Assembly: GCF_030530635.1 (NCBI RefSeq)
Contig: NZ_JAUMUL010000056.1
Span: forward strand, 1 to 24,047
Source: Actinomyces sp.
Lineage (GTDB): Bacteria; Actinomycetota; Actinomycetes; Actinomycetales; Actinomycetaceae
DNA length: 24,047 nucleotides
Reading direction: 5' to 3'
The notes under the pieces were generated by a model. The model was not told where the DNA came from, did no database searches, and saw only the letters and a program-made list of their open reading frames with translations. Position 1 is the stretch's first letter; each line of letters opens with the position of its first letter. Position numbers and translations under genes: made by a program. This document shows positions 14,379 through 22,336 of the stretch, in pieces.

Positions 14379-16427
14379 TCAGATCACGCTGATTGTCACC
14401 TTCGAGCCCTTGCGCACGCTCGTGCCAGCCGCAGGTTCGGTGGAACGGACGGTGTTGAACAGGCCGCCCATGATCCGGGACACCTCAGCCTCCAGCCCGG
14501 CGTCCTTCAGAGCAGCGCTGGCCTCCTCCGGGCTCATTCCGGTGACATCGGGTACGTTCACCATCTCCGGCCCCTTGGACACGGTCACATCTACCGTGTC
14601 GCCGCGGTGGTATCCCCGCGCGCCCGAGGCGGGAGACGAGGAGATGACCAGTCCAGAGGCGACTGTGTCCGAGTAGGCCTCCGACTGCGTGCCGAGCGTG
14701 AGACCGGCCGCCTCCAAGGCGGTGGTCGCATCCGCCACACTCATGCCAGTCACATCCGGGATGGTCGCGGGCTGACGCCCCAACGACACCACGATCGCCA
14801 CCGCCGAGGAGTGATTCACCGTTGTGCCCGCCCGCGGATCGGAGGAGATCACCATGCCGGAGGCGACGGAGTCGGAGTAGGTCTTCGTTACGGCGCCCAG
14901 CGACAGTCCCGCATCGGTGATGGCAGTGGCGGCGGCCTGCTCGCTGGAGCCCACGACATCGGGCACCTTCTTCTGCTCAATACCGCGGGAGATCACCGGC
15001 GTGACGGCCTCGCCCGGGCGCAGCCGGGCTTCGGCTCCCGGTGAGCACGAGATCACCGAGTCTGCGGGCACGGTGTCCGAATAGACGCGGGTGGGGGCGC
15101 CCCACACCAGCCCCGCCGCCTCGATCTGCGCCTGCGCGTCGGCGGCCGTCATTCCGACGATTTGCGGCACCGGCACGGTGCGTCCCGGCCCGGACAGGAA
15201 GTACCAGGCGCCCCCACCGCCCACTGCGAGCAGCACTCCGGCTGCAACCAGCGCCCGACGGCGCGGACGCCGCACCGGGAGTCGGGAGACCGGCTGCGTG
15301 GCACGAGCGTCTTCCTCGCGGGACGGCTCTGCCCGCCGCAGAGCGCGTGTGGTGCCGTCATGGGCCCGGGCGGCCTCGTCAGGGGCGATGGAACCTATGG
15401 GCAGAGAGACCGTGCGCAGCCCCGCGTCAGGTGTGGCGACGTCGGCGGGCGTCTGAGCGGCACCGGGAGCGTCGTCCTGTCCGTCCGTGGATGTCATGGC
15501 GGTGCGGGCCGCCTCCGCGTTGGCCGCCAACACCTCCTGGGTGCGTACCGAACCGGTGGCGCCCCCGCGCTTGACAGACAGTTCGGCGTCCGTCAGTGAG
15601 GACACGACCGCCCGCAGCCGCGACAGGGCTGCGTCTGCATCGGCCAGCCGCGATCCGGGATCACGGCGCGTCATTGCCGCCACCAGCTCGTCGACCCGTT
15701 CCGACAGGTCCGGCAGCCGGTAGGAGGGGGAGGGGATGTCCTCGTGAACATTGCGGAAGGCGATCTGGATGGGTGTGTCCGCCGCGAACGGCTGCACTCC
15801 GGTGAGTAGTTCGTACAGGATCACGCCGACCGAGTAGACGTCCGCGCATGGGGTGGAGGCGCCCGCGGTGATCAGCTCCGGGGCCAGATAGGCGACCGTG
15901 CCCAGTATGTTCCCGGTGGTCGTCTGGGCGACCTCGGTGACGGCGCGGGCCAGCCCGAAGTCGGCCACCTTCGCCACCGAGCCGTCGGCGGGCAGCAGCA
16001 CATTCTCAGGCTTGATATCTCGATGGACCAAGCCGGCCCGGTGGGCGGCGCCGAGAGGACGCAGCACCTGCGCGGTCAGCCCGAGCGCCTCACGTACCGT
16101 CAACGGTCCGGCGGTTATGAGGTCCCGCAGGTTGGGGCCCTCGACCAGCTCCATCACCAGGTAGGCGACGCCGTCCAGGCCGCCCTGGTCGTACACCGCC
16201 ACGACCCCCGGGTTGGACAGTCTCGCCGCGGCTCGGGCCTCGCGACGGAAGCGGGCCACGAAGTCGGGAGACTCCGCCAGGTGCGGGTGCATGAGCTTGA
16301 GCGCCACCATGCGGTCCAGACGGCGGTCTCGCGCCCGGTACACGGTCGCCATGCCCCCACGGGCGACGCGGTCGACGATCTCGTAACGAGCGTCGACCAG
16401 CCGGCCGATGAGGGGATCCTTGGTCAC
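14379..16427 (-). CDS. Transmembrane Ser/Thr protein kinase with four PASTA repeats (PknL-like)
   Basis: A 682-residue membrane kinase sensing cell-wall material and phosphorylating cytoplasmic targets. The kinase domain (about 14-275) has a glycine loop VARGGMATVY, Lys44 in VALKLM, catalytic Asp137 in HRDIKPEN, DFG at 156-158 and activation-loop threonines in QTTTGNILGT. A 120-residue Ala/Arg-rich juxtamembrane linker precedes one membrane helix (about residues 399-421). Four extracellular PASTA repeats follow, beginning VPQIVGMTAADA, VPDVVGSSEQAA, IPDVTGMSVADA and VPDVTGMSPEEA. The GTG start at 16427 lies 7 nt after TACACT. Position between class II DAHP synthase and the prenyl synthase matches pknL rather than pknB; mycobacterial PknL lacks PASTA, while the corynebacterial form carries it (from memory). 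Confidence 0.9.
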   Translation of the reverse strand: MTKDPLIGRLVDARYEIVDRVARGGMATVYRARDRRLDRMVALKLMHPHLAESPDFVARFRREARAAARLSNPGVVAVYDQGGLDGVAYLVMELVEGPNLRDLITAGPLTVREALGLTAQVLRPLGAAHRAGLVHRDIKPENVLLPADGSVAKVADFGLARAVTEVAQTTTGNILGTVAYLAPELITAGASTPCADVYSVGVILYELLTGVQPFAADTPIQIAFRNVHEDIPSPSYRLPDLSERVDELVAAMTRRDPGSRLADADAALSRLRAVVSSLTDAELSVKRGGATGSVRTQEVLAANAEAARTAMTSTDGQDDAPGAAQTPADVATPDAGLRTVSLPIGSIAPDEAARAHDGTTRALRRAEPSREEDARATQPVSRLPVRRPRRRALVAAGVLLAVGGGGAWYFLSGPGRTVPVPQIVGMTAADAQAQIEAAGLVWGAPTRVYSDTVPADSVISCSPGAEARLRPGEAVTPVISRGIEQKKVPDVVGSSEQAAATAITDAGLSLGAVTKTYSDSVASGMVISSDPRAGTTVNHSSAVAIVVSLGRQPATIPDVTGMSVADATTALEAAGLTLGTQSEAYSDTVASGLVISSSPASGARGYHRGDTVDVTVSKGPEMVNVPDVTGMSPEEASAALKDAGLEAEVSRIMGGLFNTVRSTEPAAGTSVRKGSKVTISVI

Positions 16428-16434
16428 GGTGCCG

Positions 16435-16440
16435 AGTGTA
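16435..16440 (-). promoter_or_regulatory. -10 box (TACACT), leaderless kinase transcript
   Basis: On the minus strand TACACT is followed after 7 nt by the GTG start; no Shine-Dalgarno is visible. Confidence 0.45.
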
Positions 16441-16514
16441 CGGGCCCGCGCGCAGGTGGTGCGTAACGGCGCCCGGCATCGCGTCCCCGGTCGGTGCCGA
16501 AGCCGTGTTCGGGA

Positions 16515-17663
16515 TCAGTACTGGCGGGCCGTCAGCACCTCGGTCAGGCCGTGCAGCATATCGAGTGCGGAGGCATCCAATGAGTTGGGGCTCGTAGCCA
16601 AAGCGTCCAGGCCGGTGGCGGCGTGCGCGGCGATCTCCTCCTCAAGGGCGGCCAGGGCGCCGCAGTCGCGGATGACCCCGGCGGCCCGTTCGACGTCGGC
16701 GTCTGTCACGGTGCCACCTCCGGAGCCCGTCAACACACGGGTCAGCAGGATCCGGCCGGCATCGTCGCAGCGCTGCCAGGCGAGTGCCACCAGCACCGTG
16801 CGTTTGCCCTCACGCAGGTCGTCGCCTGCGGGTTTGCCCGTCAGCGTCGGGTCCCCGAAGACCCCCAGCACATCGTCGCGCAGCTGGAAGGCGACGCCGA
16901 TCTCCTCACCGAACACCCGCAGGGCGGCGAACATGGCGCCGTGCGGGGCCGCGCCTGCCAGCAGAGCACCGATCAGCAGCGGATACATGACCGAATAGCG
17001 GGCGGACTTGTGACGCACCACCTCCAGCGCCGCCGCGCGCATGGCGGCGCCCGCCTCCACGGGCAGGTCTGTGGGAGGGGGCAGAGGCAACACCTCCCGG
17101 TGCACATCAAGGAACTGACCGAAGGCCACTTCCGCCGTCATTGCGTCGAAGGCGTCCCGGGCGGTGCGGGCGGCCTCGGCGTCGATGTGGCGGACTGCGG
17201 CACCCATCTCCGCGGATGCCGCCGACAGCAGCAGATCACCCAGTAGGATCGCCGCGCTCATGCCGTAGTCCTCCGACGAGCCGTGCCAGCCGGCCTGCCG
17301 GTGGTGGGCGGAGAAACGGCGGTGCGCGGACGGTCGGCCCCGGCGGGTGTCGGCGGCGTCGATGACATCGTCGTGCACCAGCGCGCTCGCCTGATACAGC
17401 TCCAGGGCGGCACCCAGCCTGGCCGCCGTCGGGCCGCCCAGTACGTCGGTGCGGGCATCGGCGGCGGGCAGTGTCAAGCCCACTGCACCCAATGCGGCAC
17501 GCATGCGTTTGCCTCCGGACAGCAGTTCGGCGGCGGCGTCGAGCAGGGCGTCCGTCTGCGGAGTCCGGTCGTGCCACTGCGCACCCATCCGCGCCAGCAC
17601 CCGTTCCAGGCGGGCATCGACGACGCCGCGCACGAGCGGCAGCAGGGCGTCAACATCGGTCAT
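16515..17663 (-). CDS. idsA: Polyprenyl (geranylgeranyl-type) diphosphate synthase
   Basis: A 382-residue all-trans isoprenyl diphosphate synthase, condensing isopentenyl diphosphate onto an allylic primer for quinone and polyprenyl carriers. Hallmarks: GGKRMRAAL (50-58), first Asp-rich motif DDVID (98-102, followed by TRRGRPS), GDLLLSAA, and the second motif FQLRDDVLGVFGD with the downstream KPAGDDLREGKRT. Chain length cannot be fixed from sequence alone; residues before the first motif (ALELYQASALVHDD) lack bulky aromatics except Tyr90, so C15-C20 or longer is possible. The ATG at 17663 is 6 nt after TAGCCT, another likely leaderless start. It lies upstream of the kinase gene on the same strand, separated by 87 bp containing the kinase promoter. 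Confidence 0.9.
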   Translation of the reverse strand: MTDVDALLPLVRGVVDARLERVLARMGAQWHDRTPQTDALLDAAAELLSGGKRMRAALGAVGLTLPAADARTDVLGGPTAARLGAALELYQASALVHDDVIDAADTRRGRPSAHRRFSAHHRQAGWHGSSEDYGMSAAILLGDLLLSAASAEMGAAVRHIDAEAARTARDAFDAMTAEVAFGQFLDVHREVLPLPPPTDLPVEAGAAMRAAALEVVRHKSARYSVMYPLLIGALLAGAAPHGAMFAALRVFGEEIGVAFQLRDDVLGVFGDPTLTGKPAGDDLREGKRTVLVALAWQRCDDAGRILLTRVLTGSGGGTVTDADVERAAGVIRDCGALAALEEEIAAHAATGLDALATSPNSLDASALDMLHGLTEVLTARQY

Positions 17664-17669
17664 GCGCCC

Positions 17670-17675
17670 AGGCTA
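17670..17675 (-). promoter_or_regulatory. -10 box (TAGCCT), leaderless idsA transcript
   Basis: Minus-strand TAGCCT fits TANNNT and stands 6 nt from the ATG of idsA, with no ribosome binding site. Confidence 0.4.
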
Positions 17676-17802
17676 GATGATCGCTGCGGGAATAGACGGG
17701 GCGTCCGCATCGTTGCTCCTCCCGCTGGTAGTGGTCGCCGAGTCGGGAACGAAGTCTTCGCCGGTGCGCTGAGCGCACAGGAGGGCCCACCTGGGCTTCG
17801 CG

Positions 17803-17808
17803 TAGACT
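17803..17808 (+). promoter_or_regulatory. Putative -10 box (TAGACT) for sigA
   Basis: TANNNT box 57 nt before the GTG start of the sigma factor. The leader then carries a GAAAGGA ribosome binding site. Confidence 0.4.
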
Positions 17809-17865
17809 TGCACCGGCTCCATGCGCCTGCTTCAGCCGAACCGTCTGCTCCGCGAAAGGAAATCC

Positions 17866-19512
17866 GTGGCTACTTCCACAGTCGCTCCTACTCCCACCGA
17901 CATGCGGGAGCGTACCGAATTCGCTGACGACATCGACGAGCCCCGTGAGGTCGCGCAGGACACCGACCTCGAGGCGGACGACATCGAAGCCGATTTCGCC
18001 GCGGACGATGACGACGCCGCGGACGATGACGCGCAGGACGAGGCCGATGCCGAGGACGCCGAGGCTCAGGAGGAGCAGACACAGGCCCCCGCCCCCGAGC
18101 TGCGCGACTATTACCTGGATGTGTCCTTGGAGGAGAACGGCGACGGCACCAAGCGCCGCCCCTTCAATACTCCTGCCGCGCTGAAGAACGTGCGGCTCGC
18201 CCCCGGCGCCACCCTGTTCGTACGCAGCCGCACCGTGGTCGAGGGCCTGGAGGTCTCCGGTGACGGCACCCTGGATGAGCCCATCACCCTGGCCCCCTAC
18301 GGGCACGGCCCCGTGCCCCGCTTCATCATCCCCGGTGAGGAGGAACCGGTCGTCGCCCGCGAGTTCCTCACCTACAACGGGTTCATCTTTCGTGGCTGGA
18401 TCATCAAGGGCATCAAGATGAACCCCTCCATCGCCGCGCTGACCGGCGAGTTGGAGCGCATCCGCCGGAAGGAGGCGGAGAAGGCCGCGGGCAAGAAGGC
18501 CAAGAAGTCCAAGGGAGACAAGAACAAGGACGGCTCCTTCACCGTATCCGACTCCGACGAGGGTGATGAGCCCGCCCAGAAGGTGGTCACCGCGGGTGCC
18601 ACCGCGGACCCGGTCAAGGACTACCTCAAGCAGATCGGCAAGGTCGCGCTCCTCAATGCCGCCCAGGAGGTCGAACTCGCCAAGCGCATTGAGGCGGGCC
18701 TGTACGCCGAGCATCTGCTGGCCACCGAGGGCAACGACATGGAGGCCAAGTACCGGCGCGAGTTGCACTGGGTGGCTCAGGACGGCCAGCGCGCCAAGAA
18801 CCACCTGCTGGAGGCCAACCTGCGTCTGGTCGTGTCTCTGGCCAAGCGCTACACCGGCCGCGGAATGCTCTTCCTGGACCTGATCCAGGAGGGCAACCTG
18901 GGTCTTATCCGCGCGGTGGAGAAGTTCGACTACACCAAGGGTTACAAGTTCTCCACCTACGCCACCTGGTGGATCCGGCAGGCGATCACCCGTGCCATGG
19001 CGGACCAGGCGCGCACCATCCGCATCCCCGTCCACATGGTCGAGGTCATCAACAAGCTCGCCCGCGTCCAGCGGCAGATGCTGCAGGACCTGGGCCGCGA
19101 ACCCACCCCGGAGGAGCTCGCCGTCGAGCTGGACATGACGCCGGAGAAGGTCGTCGAGGTGCAGAAGTACGGGCGTGAGCCCATCTCCCTGCACACTCCG
19201 CTCGGCGAGGACGGCGACAGCGAATTCGGCGACCTCATTGAGGACTCGGAGGCGGTCGTCCCCGCCGACGCCGTGTCCTTCACCCTGCTGCAGGAGCAGC
19301 TGCACGCGGTGCTGGACACCCTGTCCGAGCGGGAGGCAGGTGTGGTCTCCATGCGTTTCGGCCTGACCGACGGCCAGCCCAAGACGCTGGACGAGATCGG
19401 CAAGGTCTACGGGGTGACCCGCGAACGTATAAGGCAGATAGAGTCCAAGACCATGAGCAAGCTGCGTCACCCCAGCCGCTCCCAGGTGCTGCGCGACTAC
19501 CTGGACGACTGA
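17866..19512 (+). CDS. sigA: Principal RNA polymerase sigma factor, with an unusual N-terminal insert
   Basis: The 548-residue housekeeping sigma factor. The GTG at 17866 is preferred over an in-frame ATG at 17821 because GAAAGGA lies 7 nt before it. Numbering from this GTG: residues 15-75 are highly acidic (Asp/Glu/Ala). Residues about 82-188 hold a segment resembling a parallel beta-helix N-terminus. Residues about 193-222 are a basic Lys-rich linker. A normal actinobacterial core follows: region 1.2 (DPVKDYLKQIGKVALLN), region 2 (NLRLVVSLAKRYTGRG, LDLIQEGNLGLIRAVEKFDY, YKFSTYATWWIRQAI), region 3, and region 4 (LSEREAGVVSMRFGL, GVTRERIRQIESKTMSKLRHP). The core is complete. The insert is not part of any sigma domain I know. 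Confidence 0.95.
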   Translation: MATSTVAPTPTDMRERTEFADDIDEPREVAQDTDLEADDIEADFAADDDDAADDDAQDEADAEDAEAQEEQTQAPAPELRDYYLDVSLEENGDGTKRRPFNTPAALKNVRLAPGATLFVRSRTVVEGLEVSGDGTLDEPITLAPYGHGPVPRFIIPGEEEPVVAREFLTYNGFIFRGWIIKGIKMNPSIAALTGELERIRRKEAEKAAGKKAKKSKGDKNKDGSFTVSDSDEGDEPAQKVVTAGATADPVKDYLKQIGKVALLNAAQEVELAKRIEAGLYAEHLLATEGNDMEAKYRRELHWVAQDGQRAKNHLLEANLRLVVSLAKRYTGRGMLFLDLIQEGNLGLIRAVEKFDYTKGYKFSTYATWWIRQAITRAMADQARTIRIPVHMVEVINKLARVQRQMLQDLGREPTPEELAVELDMTPEKVVEVQKYGREPISLHTPLGEDGDSEFGDLIEDSEAVVPADAVSFTLLQEQLHAVLDTLSEREAGVVSMRFGLTDGQPKTLDEIGKVYGVTRERIRQIESKTMSKLRHPSRSQVLRDYLDD

Positions 19513-19545
19513 GACGACGCCGGCCCGCTTCATCCGTGCACGGCC

Positions 19546-19581
19546 CGGCCGCCCTGGAACTCACCGGTTCCGGGGCGGCCG
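19546..19581. terminator. Hairpin terminator after sigA
   Basis: A 15-bp stem with one T-G wobble (19546-19560 with 19567-19581) around loop TCACCG, 34 bp after the sigA stop. No strong U-tract. It separates sigA from the thiamine operon. Confidence 0.75.
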
Positions 19582-19590
19582 TCTGCTTGC

Positions 19591-19596
19591 TATCGT
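19591..19596 (+). promoter_or_regulatory. Putative -10 box (TATCGT) of the thiamine operon
   Basis: TANNNT box just after the sigA hairpin; a start about 7 nt downstream would begin the transcript at the base of the TPP aptamer. Confidence 0.45.
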
Positions 19597-19604
19597 GGTG
19601 CTCA

Positions 19605-19676
19605 CGACACGGGGTGCCGCCAGGCTGAGAGAAGACCCGTTGAACCTGTCCAGATAATGCTGACGAAGGGATGTCG
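19605..19676 (+). ncRNA. TPP riboswitch (THI element)
   Basis: Conserved THI-box blocks occur in order: ACGGGGTGCC, GGCTGAGA, ACCCGTTGAACCTG, TAATGCTGACGAAGGGA. P1 forms between CGACA at 19605-19609 and TGTCG at 19672-19676. The thiM ATG (19678) begins one base after P1 closes, and the GAAGGG in the final block is also the ribosome binding site. Binding of thiamine pyrophosphate should therefore hide the site and block translation, with no separate expression platform needed. The three-gene operon downstream confirms the assignment. Confidence 0.95.
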
Positions 19677-19677
19677 C

Positions 19678-20532
19678 ATGCCGCAGCACGCGTCCGTCAA
19701 CACCCATCCGCACGAGCACCCGGCGAATCCGGACTCGATTCCAGATCCTGCGGGCGTGCTGGAGGCCCTGCGCGCCACCGGACCGTTAGTGGCCTGCATA
19801 ACCAACGCGGTGGTCACGAACTTCACCGCCAACGTACTGCTGGCGGCCGGGGCCGCACCCGCCATGGTGGATGTCACCGGGGAGGCCGGGCCCTTCGCCG
19901 CCGGCGCCTGCGCCCTGCTGATCAACCTGGGCACGCCCCAGCCCGAGCAGCGCGCCGCCGCCGTGGAGGCCGCCACTGCCGCCAGGGCGGCCGGCGTGCC
20001 CTGGGTGCTGGATCCGGTTGCGGTCGGAGCCCTGGTGCATCGCACTGCCCTCGCTCACCGGCTCCTGGATCAAGGACCCACCGTGATCCGCGGCAACGCC
20101 TCGGAGATCATCGCCCTGGCAGGCTCCGGTACGGGGGGCCGGGGCGTGGATACCGCCGCCGCCGTGGAGGCCGCCCTGGACGCCGCCCGGTCTGTGTCGG
20201 AGCGCACCGGCGCCGTCGTCGCCGTCTCCGGACCGGTGGACGCCATCGTCGACGGCATACGCGTGGCCCGAGTGGGTGGCGGCTCGGCGCTGCTGACCCG
20301 CGTGACCGGGGGCGGCTGCGCCCTGGGGGCACTGGTGGCCGGATTCATCGCCGCCGGGCGCACCGCAGGCATTGACGCCTTCGGGGCGACCACGGCGTGC
20401 CACGCCGCCTACAGCGCGGCCGCCGAGATCGCCGCTGAAACCGCCGTGGGCCCCGGCTCCTTCCAGATCGCCCTGCTTGACGCCCTCTACTCGCTGGACG
20501 GTGACGATGTCGCCAGGATTCAGGTCTCATGA
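19678..20532 (+). CDS. thiM: Hydroxyethylthiazole kinase
   Basis: A 284-residue ribokinase-fold enzyme that phosphorylates salvaged 4-methyl-5-(2-hydroxyethyl)thiazole. Motifs: ITNAVVTNFTANVLLAAGAAPAM (41-63), LLINLGT, WVLDPVAVGA, RGNASEI (138-144) and the anion hole with the ThiM-typical cysteine TGGGCALGAL (Cys214). A 25-residue His/Pro-rich N-terminal extension precedes the domain. The ATG at 19678 is fixed by the riboswitch: its ribosome binding site is the aptamer's last conserved block. ATGA overlap with thiE. Confidence 0.95.
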   Translation: MPQHASVNTHPHEHPANPDSIPDPAGVLEALRATGPLVACITNAVVTNFTANVLLAAGAAPAMVDVTGEAGPFAAGACALLINLGTPQPEQRAAAVEAATAARAAGVPWVLDPVAVGALVHRTALAHRLLDQGPTVIRGNASEIIALAGSGTGGRGVDTAAAVEAALDAARSVSERTGAVVAVSGPVDAIVDGIRVARVGGGSALLTRVTGGGCALGALVAGFIAAGRTAGIDAFGATTACHAAYSAAAEIAAETAVGPGSFQIALLDALYSLDGDDVARIQVS

Positions 20533-21185
20533 GGCCGGCACCCGACCTGCGGGTCTATCTGGTCACCGACGCCGACCAGTGCCGCTCGCGCGGCCGCACC
20601 GTCACCGACACGGTCCGGGCCGCCGTCGCCGGTGGTGTCACCTGTGTGCAGGTGCGCGCCAAGCAAGCCGCCGGTGCCGACTTCCTCGCCCAGGTTCTCG
20701 ACCTCGCCGACGCCGTAGGCCGCCAGGTGCCGGTGATCGTCAACGACCGGGTTGACGTGTTCCTCGCGGCCAGGCGCCTGGGCGCGCGGGTGGCGGGGGT
20801 GCACGTGGGCCAGCGCGACCTGCCCGCCGCCGTGGTGCGTGAACTCATCGGCGACGACGCCTACCTGGGCCTGTCCGCCGCCACCCCCGATGAGTTGGCT
20901 ACGGCGCAGGCGGAGGGCGCCTGCGACCACGTGGGTATCGGGGCGGTCCGGGCCACCGCCACCAAGGCCGACGCACCCACAGGCATCGGCACCGACGGCG
21001 TCAGCCGCCTGGTGGCGGACATTGCGCTGCCAGGCGTGGCCATCGGCGGCATCACCGCCACCGACCTGCCCGCCCTGCGCGCCGGGGGACTGGCCGGGGC
21101 CGCCGTCGTCTCCGCCATCTGCCTGGCGGACGATCCGCGGGCGGCCGCCCGTGCGCTGCGCCGGGCCTGGGAGGACGCGCGATGA
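20529..21185 (+). CDS. thiE: Thiamine-phosphate synthase
   Basis: A 218-residue TIM-barrel enzyme joining HMP-diphosphate and thiazole phosphate to give thiamine monophosphate. Family motifs: LRVYLVTD, VTCVQVRAK, VIVNDRVDVFLA, GVHVGQRDLP, IGAVRATATKADAP (the diphosphate-binding Thr-rich loop), VAIGGI and VVSAI. The ATG overlaps the thiM stop as ATGA and the TGA overlaps the thiD start the same way, so all three genes are translationally coupled. Length is normal. Confidence 0.95.
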   Translation: MRPAPDLRVYLVTDADQCRSRGRTVTDTVRAAVAGGVTCVQVRAKQAAGADFLAQVLDLADAVGRQVPVIVNDRVDVFLAARRLGARVAGVHVGQRDLPAAVVRELIGDDAYLGLSAATPDELATAQAEGACDHVGIGAVRATATKADAPTGIGTDGVSRLVADIALPGVAIGGITATDLPALRAGGLAGAAVVSAICLADDPRAAARALRRAWEDAR

Positions 21186-22006
21186 ACACACCGATACCCA
21201 AGGTGCTGAGCATCGCCGGATCCGACCCCTCCGGCGGAGCCGGTATCCAGGCGGACCTTAAGACCATGGGCGCGCTGGGCGCCTACGGCATGAGCGTGGT
21301 CACGGCACTGACCGCCCAGTCCACCCGCGGCGTGACCGGCGTGCACCCGGCACCGGTGGACTTCGTGCGCCTGCAACTGGACACCCTGCTGGCGGACATC
21401 CGCCCGGACGCCACCAAGATCGGCATGCTCGCCACCGCCGAGCTGGCCGAGGCGGTGGGGGAGTACCTGCCGCGACTGGCCAACACGGTCCTGGATCCGG
21501 TGATGGTGGCCACCTCCGGGGATCGGCTGCTCGACGCCGCGGCCATCGACGCCGTCGGGCGCCTAAGCACCCGGGCGGATCTGATCACCCCGAACCTGGG
21601 CGAGGCCGCTGCCCTGCTGGACCGAGCCCCGGCGACGGACACCGGCGAGATGCGCCGCCAGGCCGAACTGCTCCTGGATGCCGGGGCGCGTCGGGTGCTG
21701 CTCAAGGGCGGGCACCTGGTGGGGCAGGCCACCGACGTGTACGCAGACGCCGACGGCACGGTGCTGCTGCCCGGTCGCCGGGTGAACACTGACAACACGC
21801 ACGGCACCGGCTGCACGCTGTCCTCGGCGATTGCGGCGCTGCGCCCGCAGCGGAAGAGTTGGTTGGCGGCGGCGCAAGACGCCAAGGCCTACCTGGCCGG
21901 GGCTCTGGCGCACGCCGATGCACTCGCGGTCGGTCACGGGCACGGCCCGGTGCACCACTACCACGCCCTCTGGCCGAGTCGGCCAGAGGGCGTGGATCAA
22001 GCATGA
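21182..22006 (+). CDS. thiD: Hydroxymethylpyrimidine/phosphomethylpyrimidine kinase
   Basis: A 274-residue ribokinase-family kinase carrying out both phosphorylations of 4-amino-5-hydroxymethyl-2-methylpyrimidine. Motifs: SIAGSDPSGGAGIQADLKTMGALGAYGMS, KIGMLA, LDPVMVATSGDRLL, TPNLGEAAALL, VLLKGGHL and the anion-hole NTHGTGCTLSSAIAA. It begins at an ATGA overlap with thiE and ends the operon. The last codons (HALWPSRPEGVDQA) are themselves the hairpin at 21961-21995. No thiC, thiG or thiS occurs in the window, so the visible operon is a salvage set. Confidence 0.95.
   Translation: MNTPIPKVLSIAGSDPSGGAGIQADLKTMGALGAYGMSVVTALTAQSTRGVTGVHPAPVDFVRLQLDTLLADIRPDATKIGMLATAELAEAVGEYLPRLANTVLDPVMVATSGDRLLDAAAIDAVGRLSTRADLITPNLGEAAALLDRAPATDTGEMRRQAELLLDAGARRVLLKGGHLVGQATDVYADADGTVLLPGRRVNTDNTHGTGCTLSSAIAALRPQRKSWLAAAQDAKAYLAGALAHADALAVGHGHGPVHHYHALWPSRPEGVDQA
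21961..21995. terminator. Terminator hairpin inside the 3' end of thiD
   Basis: Perfect 15-bp stem (21961-21975 with 21981-21995) with loop GAGTC. It lies wholly within the final thiD codons, 11 bp before the end of the stop, and between convergent genes, so it may serve both directions. No U-tract. Confidence 0.75.
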
Positions 22007-22019
22007 GTGAGGCTTACGG

Positions 22020-22289
22020 CTAGTTGGCGTCCGGGCTGCTCAGTTGTGCCGATTCGTCCTGGATGAACAGGGACTGCTGCTCAAGGGCGCCCCGGTGGGC
22101 GCGGCCGTGGTGGGCGCAGAACAGCAACTCGCCGGAGGCGAGCACCACGCGTAGGTACGCCTGCGCGCCGCAGGCGTCGCAACGGTCGGCGGTGGTCAAG
22201 GGCCGCTCGGTGTGGGAAGTCGGAGTGGGGGAGCCCAACACGGGCGTGGTGGTCATCGACTCGGTGACGGCGGGGCTAGTCGTGTTCAT
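22020..22289 (-). CDS. Small zinc-ribbon-like protein, DUF7455 type
   Basis: An 89-residue protein conserved in actinobacteria, often found near sigma-factor or topoisomerase genes (from memory). Its core is DRCDACGAQAYLRVVLASGELLFCAHHGRAH, with Cys37, Cys40, Cys58 and His60/His61 as a probable zinc site. The first 30 residues are Thr/Pro-rich and disordered-looking, as is the tail. The ATG at 22289 has no Shine-Dalgarno; a TGTGAT 6 nt upstream may be a leaderless -10. An in-frame ATG at 22256 is the alternative. Function unknown. Confidence 0.8.
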   Translation of the reverse strand: MNTTSPAVTESMTTTPVLGSPTPTSHTERPLTTADRCDACGAQAYLRVVLASGELLFCAHHGRAHRGALEQQSLFIQDESAQLSSPDAN

Positions 22290-22336
22290 GGCTTGATCAC
22301 ACCATGCGCAGCTGCTCGCCGCCGTCACCGAGGTCA

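Noticed and set aside
17650..19533. A 627-codon minus-strand open frame opposite sigA
   Set aside because: It mirrors the sigA codons, has no recognisable domain, and results from high third-position GC.
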